DNA of 64,000 bases from Dyella jiangningensis. GTDB taxonomy: Bacteria; Pseudomonadota; Gammaproteobacteria; Xanthomonadales; Rhodanobacteraceae. The stretch covers positions 2,592,772 through 2,656,771 of the forward strand of contig CP007444.1 of the NCBI GenBank assembly GCA_000632805.1. Reading direction: 5' to 3'. Numbering within the stretch: the stretch's first letter is position 1; each line of letters opens with the position of its first letter. A program made the translations under genes and the position numbers. Below, piece by piece: positions 27,589 to 36,863 of the stretch. Under the pieces are notes generated by a model. That model made no database searches, had not been told where the DNA came from, and saw nothing but the letters and a program-made list of their open reading frames with translations.

Positions 27589-28611
27589 GTGTTGAACTCA
27601 ACCAAATACCTCACCACTGCCGTGTTCGCCGCGGCCTCGATGTTCGGCATGGCGGCTCACGCCACCGACATCACGGGCGCAGGCTCGAGCTTCGTCTACC
27701 CGGTGCTCTCCAAGTGGTCCGCAGGCTATGCCGAGAAGACCGGCAACAAGCTCAACTACCAGTCCGTCGGCTCGGGTGCCGGCGTGGCGCAGATCAAGGA
27801 AGGCACCATCGATTTCGGCGCGACCGATGCGCCGGTGAAGGCTGAAGACCTCGCGCAGTTCGGCCTGGGCCAGTTCCCGGTCGTGGTGGGTGGCATCGTG
27901 CCGGTGGTCAACATCAACGGCATCGAAGCCGGCCAGATCAAGCTGGACGGCGCCACGCTCGCCGACATCTTCCTGGGCAAGATCACCAACTGGAACGACC
28001 CCAAGATCGCCGCGCTGAATGCCGGCCTGAACCTGCCTGCCGGCAAGATCACCGTCGTGCACCGCTCGGACGGTTCGGGCACCTCCTTCAACTTCACCAA
28101 CTACCTGTCGAAGGTGAGCCCGGAGTGGGCAGGCAAGGTGAAGTTCGGCACGGCCGTCGACTGGCCGACCGGCGTGGGCGGCAAGGGCAATGAAGGCGTG
28201 TCGCAGTACGTCAAGCAGATCAAGGGTTCGATCGGCTACGTCGAATACGCCTACGCCGTGAAGAACAAGATCAGCTGGGTGAACCTGAAGAACGCCGCCG
28301 GCCAGGTCATCGCGCCGAGCGCCGACGCCTTCGCCGCCGCCGCGGCCACCGCCGACTGGACCAGCGCCAAGGACTTCAACCTGATCATGACCAACGCCCC
28401 AGGTGCACAGGCGTGGCCGATCACGGCGACCACCTGGGTGGTGATGTACAAGAAGCCGAAGAATGCCGAGCACACCAAGGTGGCCTTCGAGTTCTTCAAG
28501 TGGGCCCTGGAAAACGGCCAGAAGGATGCCGCCTCGCTCGACTACGTCGCGCTGCCGGACAGCCTGGTCAAGAAGATCGAGGCTTACTGGAGCACCGAGT
28601 ACAAGCACTAA
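27589..28611 (+). CDS. pstS: Phosphate ABC transporter substrate-binding protein PstS
   Basis: Periplasmic phosphate receptor of the high-affinity Pst system; 340 residues with a signal peptide (TTAVFAAASMFGMAAHA). Phosphate-binding motifs are visible: GAGSSFVYP, SVGSGAGVAQI, DFGATDAPV and HRSDGSGTSFNF. The GTG start (27589-27591) has AAGGAG immediately upstream. First gene of pstSCAB-phoU and the likely main target of the Pho box. Confidence 0.97.
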   Translation: MLNSTKYLTTAVFAAASMFGMAAHATDITGAGSSFVYPVLSKWSAGYAEKTGNKLNYQSVGSGAGVAQIKEGTIDFGATDAPVKAEDLAQFGLGQFPVVVGGIVPVVNINGIEAGQIKLDGATLADIFLGKITNWNDPKIAALNAGLNLPAGKITVVHRSDGSGTSFNFTNYLSKVSPEWAGKVKFGTAVDWPTGVGGKGNEGVSQYVKQIKGSIGYVEYAYAVKNKISWVNLKNAAGQVIAPSADAFAAAAATADWTSAKDFNLIMTNAPGAQAWPITATTWVVMYKKPKNAEHTKVAFEFFKWALENGQKDAASLDYVALPDSLVKKIEAYWSTEYKH

Positions 28612-28621
28612 GGCATCACGT

Positions 28622-28651
28622 CTCGCCGGTCATGCTACGGCAACCGGCGAG
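28622..28651. terminator. Hairpin just after pstS
   Basis: CTCGCCGGT and ACCGGCGAG form a 9-bp stem 11 bp after the pstS stop. It lacks a T-run, so stabilisation of pstS message or partial termination is more likely than full stop. Confidence 0.45.
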
Positions 28652-28679
28652 GCCTACCCTCAGGCTTGAAGCAAGGTAT

Positions 28680-28713
28680 GGCCGCCCGACTCACCTCGGG
28701 CGGCCTGTTGTTG
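28680..28713 (+). terminator. Attenuating terminator between pstS and pstC
   Basis: Perfect 10-bp stem GGCCGCCCGA/TCGGGCGGCC (28680-28705) with a 6-nt loop, followed by TGTTGTTG. It separates the abundant binding protein from the permease genes. Confidence 0.7.
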
Positions 28714-28797
28714 AAAGGCGCCGCGTGACGGCGCATCGTCAATGATCGGCTGGGCCTGCATTGCCCGGCCGACAGCCACGAGAGGGATCGCAATCAC

Positions 28798-29814
28798 ATG
28801 CAAGCGAATGTAGGCGCCGTCGCCTCGACCATGGTCCAGGAGGAACGCGCGCATCGCGATGCGCGACACGACCGCCTGTTCTCCTGGCTGCTCAAGGGTT
28901 GCGCCCTGCTCGTGCTGGCCAGCCTGCTTGGCGCCGCCGGCGCCACGCTGTGGGGCGGCCGTCATGCGTTCGGCACCTTCGGCTGGCATTTCCTGTTCAG
29001 TTCGGCGTGGGATCCGGGTTCGGACACCTACGGCGCGCTCGTACCCGTCTACGGCACCATCGCCACCTCGGTGATCGCGCTGATCATTGCGGTGCCGATC
29101 AGCTTTGGCGTGGCGCTCTATCTTTCCGAAGTGGCGCCAACCTGGCTGCGCACGCCGGTGGCCTCGGCCATCGAGCTGCTCGCCGGCATTCCTTCGATCA
29201 TCTACGGCATGTGGGGCCTCTTCATCTTCGCGCCCTTCTTCGCCGACCACATCAAGCCCTGGCTCACCAACTACCTGGGCAACAAGCCCGACGACGGCAA
29301 GCTGTCATGGGTGGCGCAGCACACCTTCATCGGCAAGCTGTTCGGCAGCGACTATCCCTTTGGCGCCAGCGTGCTCACCGCGGGCATCGTGCTGGCGGTG
29401 ATGATCATTCCGTTCATTTCCTCGGTGATGCGCGAAGTGTTCCAGACCGTGCCCACGCGCCTGAAGGAATCGGCGTATGCGCTGGGTTCGAGCACGTGGG
29501 AAGTGTCATGGGACATCGTGCTGCCCTACACCCGCTCGGCGGTGATCGGCGGCATCTTCCTCGGCCTCGGTCGTGCGCTGGGCGAAACCATGGCGGTGAC
29601 CTTCGTGCTCGGCAATGCGATGCAGTTCTCCGCGTCCATCCTGGACCCGGGGGCATCGATCGCCTCGACCATCGCCAACCAGTTCAGTGAGGCCGCGGGC
29701 CTGCAGAAGTCCACGCTGATGGCTCTGGCCTTCCTGCTGTTCGTGGTGACCTTCATCGTGCTGCTCATCGCGCGCTGGATGCTGCGTCAGCTCGCCCACA
29801 AGGAGGGTCGCTGA
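28798..29814 (+). CDS. pstC: Phosphate ABC transporter permease PstC
   Basis: A 338-residue inner membrane permease with six or so helices. It carries the PstC segment ATSVIALIIAVPISFG and the cytoplasmic EAA loop ALGSSTWEVSWDIVLPY, which contacts PstB. A periplasmic insertion around residues 155-180 (YLGNKPDDGKLSWV) is also present in related PstC proteins. Its stop TGA overlaps the pstA start (TGATG). Confidence 0.95.
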   Translation: MQANVGAVASTMVQEERAHRDARHDRLFSWLLKGCALLVLASLLGAAGATLWGGRHAFGTFGWHFLFSSAWDPGSDTYGALVPVYGTIATSVIALIIAVPISFGVALYLSEVAPTWLRTPVASAIELLAGIPSIIYGMWGLFIFAPFFADHIKPWLTNYLGNKPDDGKLSWVAQHTFIGKLFGSDYPFGASVLTAGIVLAVMIIPFISSVMREVFQTVPTRLKESAYALGSSTWEVSWDIVLPYTRSAVIGGIFLGLGRALGETMAVTFVLGNAMQFSASILDPGASIASTIANQFSEAAGLQKSTLMALAFLLFVVTFIVLLIARWMLRQLAHKEGR

Positions 29815-30689
29815 TGGCCGGCAACTCCGCTCTTTACCTGCGTCGTCGCTTCACCAACGCGCTGGCGCTGACGCTAAGCACGATGGCAACGATTCTGGGC
29901 CTGATCTTCCTGGCCTGGATCCTGTGGGAGACGCTGCGCCAGGGCATCGGCGCGCTGACGCCCAAGCTCTTCACCAAGATCACCGCCTATGGCGAGGACG
30001 GCGGCCTGGCCAATGCCATGGTCGGCAGCTTCATCATCAACCTGATCGGGATTCTCATCGCCACGCCGATCGGCGTGATGGCTGGTGCATGGCTCGCCGA
30101 ATATGCCAATCGTACGCGCCTGGGCGAGTCGATCCGCTTCCTCAACGACATTCTGCTGTCGGCGCCTTCGATCGTGCTCGGCCTGTTCGTCTACACCATC
30201 ATCGTGTTGCCGACCACCGCGATGACCTCCGGCAACACCACGTTCTCCGGCCTTGCCGGTGGCGTCGCGCTGGCGCTGATCGCACTGCCGGTGATCGTGC
30301 GCACGACCGACGAGATGCTGCGGCTGGTGCCCTCCACGCTGCGCGAAGCCTCGCTGTCGCTGGGCATCCCGCAATGGAAGCTCACCACGCAGATCCTGAT
30401 GCGTTCGGCGCGCTCGGGCATCATCACCGGCGTGCTGCTCGCCCTCGCGCGTATCAGCGGCGAAACCGCACCGCTGCTGTTCACTGCGTTCGGCAACAAC
30501 TACATGACCGTCAACCCGATGGACAAGATGTCCAGCCTGCCGCAGGTGATTTACCAGTACGCCAACGACCCGGGCGAAGGGATGCACGCCATCGCCTGGG
30601 CCGGCGCGTTCGTGCTCACCATGTTCGTGCTGCTGCTGAGCCTTGCTTCCCGTCTGGTCCTTTCCCGCAACAAGGTGTCCCATGACTGA
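29814..30689 (+). CDS. pstA: Phosphate ABC transporter permease PstA
   Basis: A 291-residue permease partner of PstC. Helices include [20 protein letters not shown], and the EAA loop is [19 protein letters not shown]. It shares one base with pstC and its last 8 bases overlap pstB, consistent with tight co-translation. Confidence 0.95.
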   Translation: MAGNSALYLRRRFTNALALTLSTMATILGLIFLAWILWETLRQGIGALTPKLFTKITAYGEDGGLANAMVGSFIINLIGILIATPIGVMAGAWLAEYANRTRLGESIRFLNDILLSAPSIVLGLFVYTIIVLPTTAMTSGNTTFSGLAGGVALALIALPVIVRTTDEMLRLVPSTLREASLSLGIPQWKLTTQILMRSARSGIITGVLLALARISGETAPLLFTAFGNNYMTVNPMDKMSSLPQVIYQYANDPGEGMHAIAWAGAFVLTMFVLLLSLASRLVLSRNKVSHD

Positions 30690-31497
30690 GTCCGCTGCCG
30701 CTGGCATCCACCCGCAGTCCGCGGCTTCGCCTGCCCCGATCGCGCCCACCAAGATCAAGGTGCGCGACCTGCACTTCTACTACAACGGTTTCCATGCGCT
30801 GAAAGGCATCAGCATGGACATTCCGGAGAAGAAGGTGACGGCCATCATCGGCCCGTCCGGTTGCGGCAAGTCCACCCTGCTGCGCATCTTCAACCGCATC
30901 TATGCGATCTACCCGAAGCTGGAAGCCAAGGGCGAGATCGTGCTGGACGGCGAGAACATCCTCGACACCAGCTATTCGATGAACCGCCTGCGCAGCAAGG
31001 TCGGCATGGTGTTCCAAAAGCCGGTGCCGTTCCCGATGACCATCTTCGAGAACGTGGCCTACGGCATCCGCCATCACGAGAAGCTCTCGCGTGCCGACAT
31101 GGACATCCGCGTCGAGCAGGCGCTGCGCAGCGCCGCGTTGTGGGACGAGGTGAAGGACAAGCTCAAGCAGAGTGCGCTGGGCCTCTCCGGCGGCCAGCAG
31201 CAGCGCCTGTGCATCGCCCGCGGCATCGCGCTGAAGCCCGAAGTGCTGCTGCTGGACGAGCCGACCTCGGCGCTGGACCCGATCGCCACCGGCCGCATCG
31301 AACAGCTGGTGGAAGAACTCAAGAACGAGTACACCATCGTCATCGTCACCCACAACATGCAGCAGGCGGCCCGCTGTTCGGACCTCACCGCCTTCATGTA
31401 CCTGGGCGAGCTGATCGAATTCGACCGTACCGAACAGATCTTCACCAAGCCGGGCAAGAAGCAGACCGAAGACTACATCACCGGTCGCTTCGGCTAA
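30682..31497 (+). CDS. pstB: Phosphate ABC transporter ATPase PstB
   Basis: A 271-residue ATP-binding subunit. Walker [10 protein letters not shown] is near residues 57-65, the Q-loop [10 protein letters not shown] follows, the signature is LSGGQQQR, Walker [13 protein letters not shown], and the switch histidine lies in VTHNMQQA. The ATG at 30682 is inside the end of pstA. Confidence 0.98.
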   Translation: MTESAAAGIHPQSAASPAPIAPTKIKVRDLHFYYNGFHALKGISMDIPEKKVTAIIGPSGCGKSTLLRIFNRIYAIYPKLEAKGEIVLDGENILDTSYSMNRLRSKVGMVFQKPVPFPMTIFENVAYGIRHHEKLSRADMDIRVEQALRSAALWDEVKDKLKQSALGLSGGQQQRLCIARGIALKPEVLLLDEPTSALDPIATGRIEQLVEELKNEYTIVIVTHNMQQAARCSDLTAFMYLGELIEFDRTEQIFTKPGKKQTEDYITGRFG

Positions 31498-31507
31498 GCG
31501 CTATGCT

Positions 31508-31545
31508 CCCTCTCCCCTCCGGGGAGAGGGCCGGGGTGAGGGGCC
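31508..31545. repeat. Palindromic CCCTCTCCCC repeat
   Basis: Second good copy of the palindrome also found at 5479-5501, here in the short gap between pstB and phoU. The tail GGGTGAGGGG also matches. It could fold in the message and lower phoU expression. Confidence 0.65.
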
Positions 31546-31594
31546 AGTCTCGCGGCAACCTTCACTTGCTCCAACTCATCGCACGAGAATCCAC

Positions 31595-32326
31595 ATGAGC
31601 GGCAGCAGCAAAGAACACATCATCAAGAGCTACGACGACGAGCTGACCCGCCTCACCGGCGAAATCGTTCGCATGGGCGAGCTTGCGGTGAGCCAGCTGG
31701 AGGCGGCCATCGACGTGATCGACCGCCGCGACGAGCGCGCCGCGCAGCACGTGGTCAACAACGACGACGCCATCGACCTGCTGGAGCAGGAAATCAGCCA
31801 CGACGTGGTGCGCCTGCTCGCGCTGCGCGCGCCGATCGCCGGCGACCTGCGCAACGTGTTCGCGGCGCTGCGCATCGCGGCCGACATCGAGCGCATCGGC
31901 GACTACGCCGCCAACGTGGCCAAGCGCTCCATCCCGCTGTCGATGGTGGCACCGGTCAGCCCGACCAGCGGCCTGGGCTACCTCGCCGAGCTGGCTGCAC
32001 AGGAAGTGCGCGACGTGCTTGTCGCCTACCGCGACCGCGATGCCGAACGCGCCTACCAGGTGTGGAAGGACGACGCCGAGCTGGACGAAGCCTATACCGG
32101 CTACTTCCGCCAGCTGCTCACCTACATGATGGAAGACCCGCGCAACATCACGCCGTGCACGCACCTGCTGTTCATGGCAAAGAACATCGAGCGCATCGGC
32201 GACCACGCGACCAACATCGCCGAAAGCATCTGGTACCAGGTCAACGGCGAACCGCTCACGGCGCAGCGCGCGAAGCGCGATTTCACGTCGAATCCAGAGC
32301 TGACCAAGCTGGGCAACAAGGACTGA
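31595..32326 (+). CDS. phoU: Phosphate signalling protein PhoU
   Basis: A 243-residue all-helical cytoplasmic protein of two PhoU repeats, each with the metal-binding motif E/DxxxD: AADIERIGDYAANV and AKNIERIGDHATNIAE. It represses the Pho response by linking PstB to the PhoR kinase. The phoBR pair itself is not in this window. Confidence 0.97.
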   Translation: MSGSSKEHIIKSYDDELTRLTGEIVRMGELAVSQLEAAIDVIDRRDERAAQHVVNNDDAIDLLEQEISHDVVRLLALRAPIAGDLRNVFAALRIAADIERIGDYAANVAKRSIPLSMVAPVSPTSGLGYLAELAAQEVRDVLVAYRDRDAERAYQVWKDDAELDEAYTGYFRQLLTYMMEDPRNITPCTHLLFMAKNIERIGDHATNIAESIWYQVNGEPLTAQRAKRDFTSNPELTKLGNKD

Positions 32327-32344
32327 GCCAAGCCTTCGGCTTTT

Positions 32345-32428
32345 CTGTGGGAGCGCACCCTGTGCGCGACAACCTGACGGAGCGGTGACAGCAACGCTCC
32401 CAGTCGCGCACAGGGTGCGCTCCCACAG
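32345..32428. repeat. REP-like inverted repeat pair with perfect 26-base arms
   Basis: Arms at 32345-32370 and 32403-32428 are perfect reverse complements (core GGGAGCGCACCCTGTGCGCG). The same family is at 5562-5646. It lies between the convergent phoU and sugE genes. Confidence 0.9.
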
Positions 32429-32445
32429 CAGCATCGAACACTGCG

Positions 32446-32769
32446 TCAGTGCGCCCCGCCGGTGAGTTTCAACCCCACCATGCCCAGCACCACCAGCGCC
32501 ACGCAGGCCAGCCGCAACGGCGAGGCCGAATCACCGAACAACACGATGCCCAGCAACACCGCACCCACGGCACCGATGCCCGTCCATATCGCATAGGCCG
32601 TGCCGATCGGCAGTGTTTTTACTGCCATCGCCAGCAGGACGATGCTGGCCGTCATCGCCGACACGGTGATCACGCTGGGCCACAAACGGCTGAAACCTTC
32701 GGTGTATTTGAGCCCGATCGCCCAGACCACTTCGAACAGTCCGGCAAGGACAAGATAGATCCAGGGCAT
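32446..32769 (-). CDS. sugE: SMR family guanidinium exporter (Gdx/SugE)
   Basis: A 107-residue four-helix small multidrug resistance protein. The membrane Glu of SMR pumps is in [16 protein letters not shown], and [14 protein letters not shown] is typical of the SugE/Gdx branch rather than EmrE. Gdx proteins export guanidinium in exchange for protons. The riboswitch immediately upstream (32791-32836) supports this call strongly. The ATG at 32769 follows an AGGAG ribosome site. Confidence 0.92.
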   Translation of the reverse strand: MPWIYLVLAGLFEVVWAIGLKYTEGFSRLWPSVITVSAMTASIVLLAMAVKTLPIGTAYAIWTGIGAVGAVLLGIVLFGDSASPLRLACVALVVLGMVGLKLTGGAH

Positions 32770-32790
32770 AAGACCGCTCCTCTGGAAAGA

Positions 32791-32836
32791 GCAGGGTCGT
32801 CCCCGCGATAAAGCATGCATGCGGGGTCGTCCCCAC
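32791..32836 (-). ncRNA. Guanidine-II (mini-ykkC) riboswitch
   Basis: Read on the minus strand, two small hairpins, each closed by the invariant ACGA loop (GGGG-ACGA-CCCC at 32821-32836 and CGGGG-ACGA-CCCTG at 32791-32806), are joined by a 14-base linker. The ribosome site AGGAG lies about 10 bases after the second hairpin, just before sugE. This is the full architecture of the mini-ykkC RNA, which binds guanidinium with both loops and frees the ribosome site. Confidence 0.9.
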
Positions 32837-32895
32837 AGACTGGCCCCGTTGCAGGGCCAGCTACGTCATTCTACACCAGCCGCCTGAACGCCTTT

Positions 32896-33183
32896 TCAGG
32901 ACGTGATCTTGCTGCCCAGCTCACGCGCTTCGCGACGTGCGCGCGCCGAGTGCACGATGCCGTAGACGCCGATGACGATCCATGCGACCTGCATGAGGAA
33001 TGCTGGCCAGTTCATCGCCACACCGAATATCAGCGACAGGATCACACCCAGCGCGCCCAACACGTTCATCAGCTGATAGACCAGCCCGTTGCCGTGCAGC
33101 TTATGGGCCTGCAGCAACAGGAACGCCAGCAGCACCAGCACCACACCGATATATCCCGCCCAGTCGTGCCACAGGAAGGTCAT
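32896..33183 (-). CDS. Small membrane protein, CBU_0592-like
   Basis: 95 residues with three hydrophobic helices (WAGYIGVVLVLLAFLLLQA, YQLMNVLGALGVILSLIFGV and FLMQVAWIVIGVYGIV) and a charged C-terminus. Resembles a widespread CBU_0592 family of unknown function. Its ATG overlaps the rlmB stop by 4 bp, and its ribosome site AGGAG lies inside rlmB. Confidence 0.75.
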   Translation of the reverse strand: MTFLWHDWAGYIGVVLVLLAFLLLQAHKLHGNGLVYQLMNVLGALGVILSLIFGVAMNWPAFLMQVAWIVIGVYGIVHSARARREARELGSKITS

Positions 33184-33926
33184 CGCTTATCACTCCTTTG
33201 ACGCAAGGCCTCAAACAGGACGACGCCCGCCGCGACAGAGACATTGAGGCTCTCCATCACGCCCGGCATCGGGATCTTCGCCACGAAATCGCAGGTTTCC
33301 CGCGTGAGCCGGCGCATGCCCTCGCCTTCGCTGCCCAGCACCAGCGCCACCGGGCCCTTCATGTCGATGCTGTAGACGGACGTATCCGTGTCGCCGGCCA
33401 GACCGGTGATCCACACGCCCGCATCCTTCAGCGTGCGCAGTGCACGCGCCAGGTTGGTGGCCGCGATCAACGGCACGCGATCGGCACCGCCGGCCGACGC
33501 GCGGCGCACCACCGGCGTGAGTCCCACGGCGCGATCCTTCGGCACGATCACCATGGTGGCTTTCGCCGCTGCCGCACTGCGCAGGCAGGCGCCGAGGTTG
33601 TGCGGATCGGTGACACCATCCAGCACCAGTACCAGCGCCTCGTTGCCAGCGGCTTCGAGCAAGCCGGCGATATCGTTCTCACCGCCCATCGGCGGTGCTT
33701 CGTAACGCGCCACGATGCCCTGGTGGCGCGCCTCGCCCGCCAGCTTGTCCAACTGCTCGCGCGGGCGATGATGCACCGGGATGTTCAACGTCTTGGCACG
33801 CGTGGCCAACTCCTGCACACGCGCATTGCGCTGCCCCTGCTCCACCAGCAGCTCGCGCACGCGCGACGCATCGTTGCTCAGCGCGCCTTCGACCGGGTTG
33901 ATCCCGACGATCCAACTCTCACTCAT
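33180..33926 (-). CDS. rlmB: 23S rRNA (guanosine-2'-O)-methyltransferase RlmB
   Basis: A 248-residue SpoU-class enzyme that methylates G2251 of 23S rRNA. The N-terminal SpoU substrate-binding domain (VGINPVEGALSNDA) precedes the knotted methyltransferase domain, with LDGVTDPHNLGACLRSA (motif 1), GSEGEGM (motif 2) and IPMPGVMESLNVSVAAGV (motif 3). ATGA overlaps with rnr upstream and the membrane protein downstream. Confidence 0.95.
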   Translation of the reverse strand: MSESWIVGINPVEGALSNDASRVRELLVEQGQRNARVQELATRAKTLNIPVHHRPREQLDKLAGEARHQGIVARYEAPPMGGENDIAGLLEAAGNEALVLVLDGVTDPHNLGACLRSAAAAKATMVIVPKDRAVGLTPVVRRASAGGADRVPLIAATNLARALRTLKDAGVWITGLAGDTDTSVYSIDMKGPVALVLGSEGEGMRRLTRETCDFVAKIPMPGVMESLNVSVAAGVVLFEALRQRSDKR

Positions 33927-36532
33927 CGCTTACCTTTCTTGTTGTTCGTCTTGCGGACCGAGGAGGTCGCCTTGGAAGCCGCTTCCTTCGCGGCCTTGAG
34001 CTTGCCCTTCGCCGCAGACTTCACCTTGGCGAACACACTCTTGCCTTCCGTCGACTTGCCGGCGGCCCTGGCTGCAGCCTTGTGCTCCAGCGGTGGCAAC
34101 GGCGGCAGTGTCGACGCGGGGGCGGCATTATCGCGCGTGGCGGCCCGTTCCGTCGCCTTGCGTCCGCGCTGCGGCAAGGAATAGCGCTCGCCTGCGCCCG
34201 CATAGTCGTAACGGCGGTCGCCACGCGACGGTTCCGCTGCCTTTTCCTTGCGTGGTGACACTAGCCGGAAGTCGATCTTTCGATCCTCCAGCGAGGCGCG
34301 CAGCACCTGCACACGCACGTGATCGCCCAGGCGGAACTGCGCGCCGCTACGTTCGCCCTTCAGCAGGTGGCGCACCGGATCGAAGTGGTAGTAGTCGTTG
34401 GACAACTGGCTGATGTGCACCAGGCCCGACACCTTCGAGTCGTCCAGCTCGACGAACAGGCCGAACGACGTGACGCCGGTCACCGTGCCATCGAATTCGC
34501 TGCCGACGTGCTTGGACATCCACGCGCACTTGAAGCGCTCGTCCACATCGCGCTCGGCCTCTTCGGCACGACGCTCGCGTTGCGAGCAGTGCACCGCCAT
34601 CGCCGCCATCTCGGTGGGCGTATAGCTGTAGCCGGAGGGTTTGCCGCCCGCGATCGCATAGCGAATCGCGCGATGCACCAGCAGGTCCGGATAGCGGCGA
34701 ATTGGCGAGGTGAAGTGTGCGTACGCCTCCAGGGCGAGACCAAAGTGGCCGCGATTGTCCGGCTGGTAGGCCGCCATGCTCTGCGCGCGCAGCAGTACCG
34801 ACTGGATCAGCTCGCGTTCGGGGCGGTCGTGGACGAGGCGAAGCACGTCGGCGAAGTCGCCCGGCGTCACTTCTTCCACGGGCGGCATGCGCAGCTTGAA
34901 CTCGCGCAGGAACTGCTGCAGGTCCTCGTATTTCTCGGCCGGCGGCGGTTCGTGCGCGCGGAACAGCGCCGGGATCTTCTTCTTCTCCAGGAACAGCGCC
35001 GCCTGCACGTTCGCAGCGATCATGCATTCCTCGATCAGCTTGTGCGCGTCGTTGCGTTCGGTGGCGCCCATGGCCTCCACCTCACCGCGCTGGTCGAGGC
35101 GGAACTTGACCTCGGGCGTCTCGAAGTCGATCGCGCCGCGACGCTTGCGCTGCGCCGCCATCAATTTGTAGAGGCCGTGCAGATGCTCCAGGTGCGGCAT
35201 GACGTCGGCCAGCTCGTGGCGCGCATCGGCGTCATTGAGGCCGATGGCCTGCCACACTCGGTCGTAGGTGCAGCGTGCGTGCGAGCGCATCACGGCGTCG
35301 TAGAACTTCGACTTGGTCACCTCGCCTTCGGCACTGACCACCATGTCGCACACCATGCACAGGCGCTCGACCTTGGGATTCAGCGAGCAGATGCCGTTGG
35401 AGAGCGTCTCCGGCAGCATCGGCACCACGAAACCCGGGAAGTAGGTCGACGTGCTGCGCTCGTAGGCTTCCTTGTCGAGCTCAGCCCCCACCGGCACGTA
35501 ATGAGACACGTCGGCAATCGCAACCACCAGGCGGTAACCGCCACCGCGACGCGGCTCGGCATACACGGCGTCGTCGAAGTCCCTCGCATCCGCGCCATCG
35601 ATGGTCACCAGCGGCAACGAGCGCAGGTCGGTGCGGCCTTCGCGTTCGGCGGCAGTCACCTGCGGCTCGACCTGCGCCGCTTCGCGCATCACGGCGTTCG
35701 GCCACTCGTGCGGAAGGTCGTAGCTGGCGATCGCCATCTCCACCAGCAACGACGGCTGCAGGCGTTCGCCGAGTACGGCGCGGATGGCGCCGAGCGGACC
35801 GCGATGCGCCGACGGCGGCTGCGTGATTTCGGCAACGACGATCTGGCCGGACCGCGCGCCCAGGTCCTGCCCGGGCAGGATCATTACGTCCTGATGCAGG
35901 CGCCTGTCATCGGGCGCGACGAGCATTACGCCGTTTTCCAGCACGACACGACCCACCAGCCGCGGCGACCGTCGCTGCAGTACTTCGACGATCGCACCCT
36001 GCTTGCGGCCACGCCGGTCGATGCCGACCACGCTGGCGAGCACACGGTCACCATGCAGCACCAAGCGCATCTGCTGCGGCGAGAGATAGAGGTCGTCGCC
36101 ACCATCGTCGGGGCGCAGGAAGCCGTAGCCTTCGGCGTTCGCGAGCACGACGCCGGGAATCAGGTCCAGTTTGTTTGCCGGCGCATAGCCACCGCGGCGG
36201 CCCAGCAACAGCTGCCCGTCGCGCACCATCGCACCGAGGCGCTTGCGCAGGGCATTGAGTTCGTATTCGTCGCGGAGGGAAAGCGACTCGGCGATGCGCG
36301 CTTCAGTCAACAGTTCGCCCTTCGATTCCAGCAAGGCGAGGATCGCCTCGCGGCTGGGGATCGGGCGTTCGTAGCGTTGTGCCTCGCGTTCGGCATGCGG
36401 GTCGTCCATCAGGCCCGCCCGTCCTTTCGACGGGTCGAGCGCCGAGCGCCTGGCGCCCTTCTTTGGCGCGGAGGGGCTGCTCTTGGCGTCCTGCTTGCGG
36501 TTGCGTGGTTCTTTTTTTCGGGTCACATCCAT
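33923..36532 (-). CDS. rnr: Ribonuclease R
   Basis: An 869-residue 3'-5' exoribonuclease that degrades structured RNA. It has an extended basic N-terminus, a winged helix (REAILALLESKGELL), two cold-shock OB folds, and the RNB catalytic domain with clustered aspartates in TIDGADARDFDDAVY. An S1 domain near residues 665-745 and a Lys/Ala-rich tail (about 100 residues) follow. It is some 55 residues longer than the E. coli enzyme, mostly in the disordered ends. The gene is in the same order as E. coli rnr-rlmB. Confidence 0.97.
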   Translation of the reverse strand: MDVTRKKEPRNRKQDAKSSPSAPKKGARRSALDPSKGRAGLMDDPHAEREAQRYERPIPSREAILALLESKGELLTEARIAESLSLRDEYELNALRKRLGAMVRDGQLLLGRRGGYAPANKLDLIPGVVLANAEGYGFLRPDDGGDDLYLSPQQMRLVLHGDRVLASVVGIDRRGRKQGAIVEVLQRRSPRLVGRVVLENGVMLVAPDDRRLHQDVMILPGQDLGARSGQIVVAEITQPPSAHRGPLGAIRAVLGERLQPSLLVEMAIASYDLPHEWPNAVMREAAQVEPQVTAAEREGRTDLRSLPLVTIDGADARDFDDAVYAEPRRGGGYRLVVAIADVSHYVPVGAELDKEAYERSTSTYFPGFVVPMLPETLSNGICSLNPKVERLCMVCDMVVSAEGEVTKSKFYDAVMRSHARCTYDRVWQAIGLNDADARHELADVMPHLEHLHGLYKLMAAQRKRRGAIDFETPEVKFRLDQRGEVEAMGATERNDAHKLIEECMIAANVQAALFLEKKKIPALFRAHEPPPAEKYEDLQQFLREFKLRMPPVEEVTPGDFADVLRLVHDRPERELIQSVLLRAQSMAAYQPDNRGHFGLALEAYAHFTSPIRRYPDLLVHRAIRYAIAGGKPSGYSYTPTEMAAMAVHCSQRERRAEEAERDVDERFKCAWMSKHVGSEFDGTVTGVTSFGLFVELDDSKVSGLVHISQLSNDYYHFDPVRHLLKGERSGAQFRLGDHVRVQVLRASLEDRKIDFRLVSPRKEKAAEPSRGDRRYDYAGAGERYSLPQRGRKATERAATRDNAAPASTLPPLPPLEHKAAARAAGKSTEGKSVFAKVKSAAKGKLKAAKEAASKATSSVRKTNNKKGKR

Positions 36533-36592
36533 GCCTTTTCGTGGGCCGGGCCGCGAACACCGCGGTCCGATCAAAACTCAGTGAAAGAATAG

Positions 36593-36621
36593 TTGACAAC
36601 TCACCGTCACATGCCTAATCT
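36593..36621 (+). promoter_or_regulatory. Sigma-70 promoter of tRNA-Leu
   Basis: TTGACA at 36593-36598 and TAATCT at 36616-36621 with an ideal 17-bp spacer. The expected start is about 33 bases before the tRNA. Confidence 0.85.
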
Positions 36622-36660
36622 ACGCGGCTCACGCAGCTGACAAAGCACAGCGTGACACCT

Positions 36661-36745
<85 letters not shown>

Positions 36746-36756
36746 ATTATAGAAGA

Positions 36757-36780
36757 AGCCCGCAGCGATGCGGGCTTTTT
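36757..36780. terminator. Rho-independent terminator after tRNA-Leu
   Basis: 8-bp stem AGCCCGCA/TGCGGGCT with loop GCGA and a T-run. It may also work for the M13 peptidase on the minus strand. Confidence 0.9.
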
Positions 36781-36863
36781 CGTTTCTGGCGTTTGACTCG
36801 ACCGCCTGATCCGGCAGCCAGCATGCATGCGTCGCCTTGGCCAATCCGCGAAAATCCCCAGCC

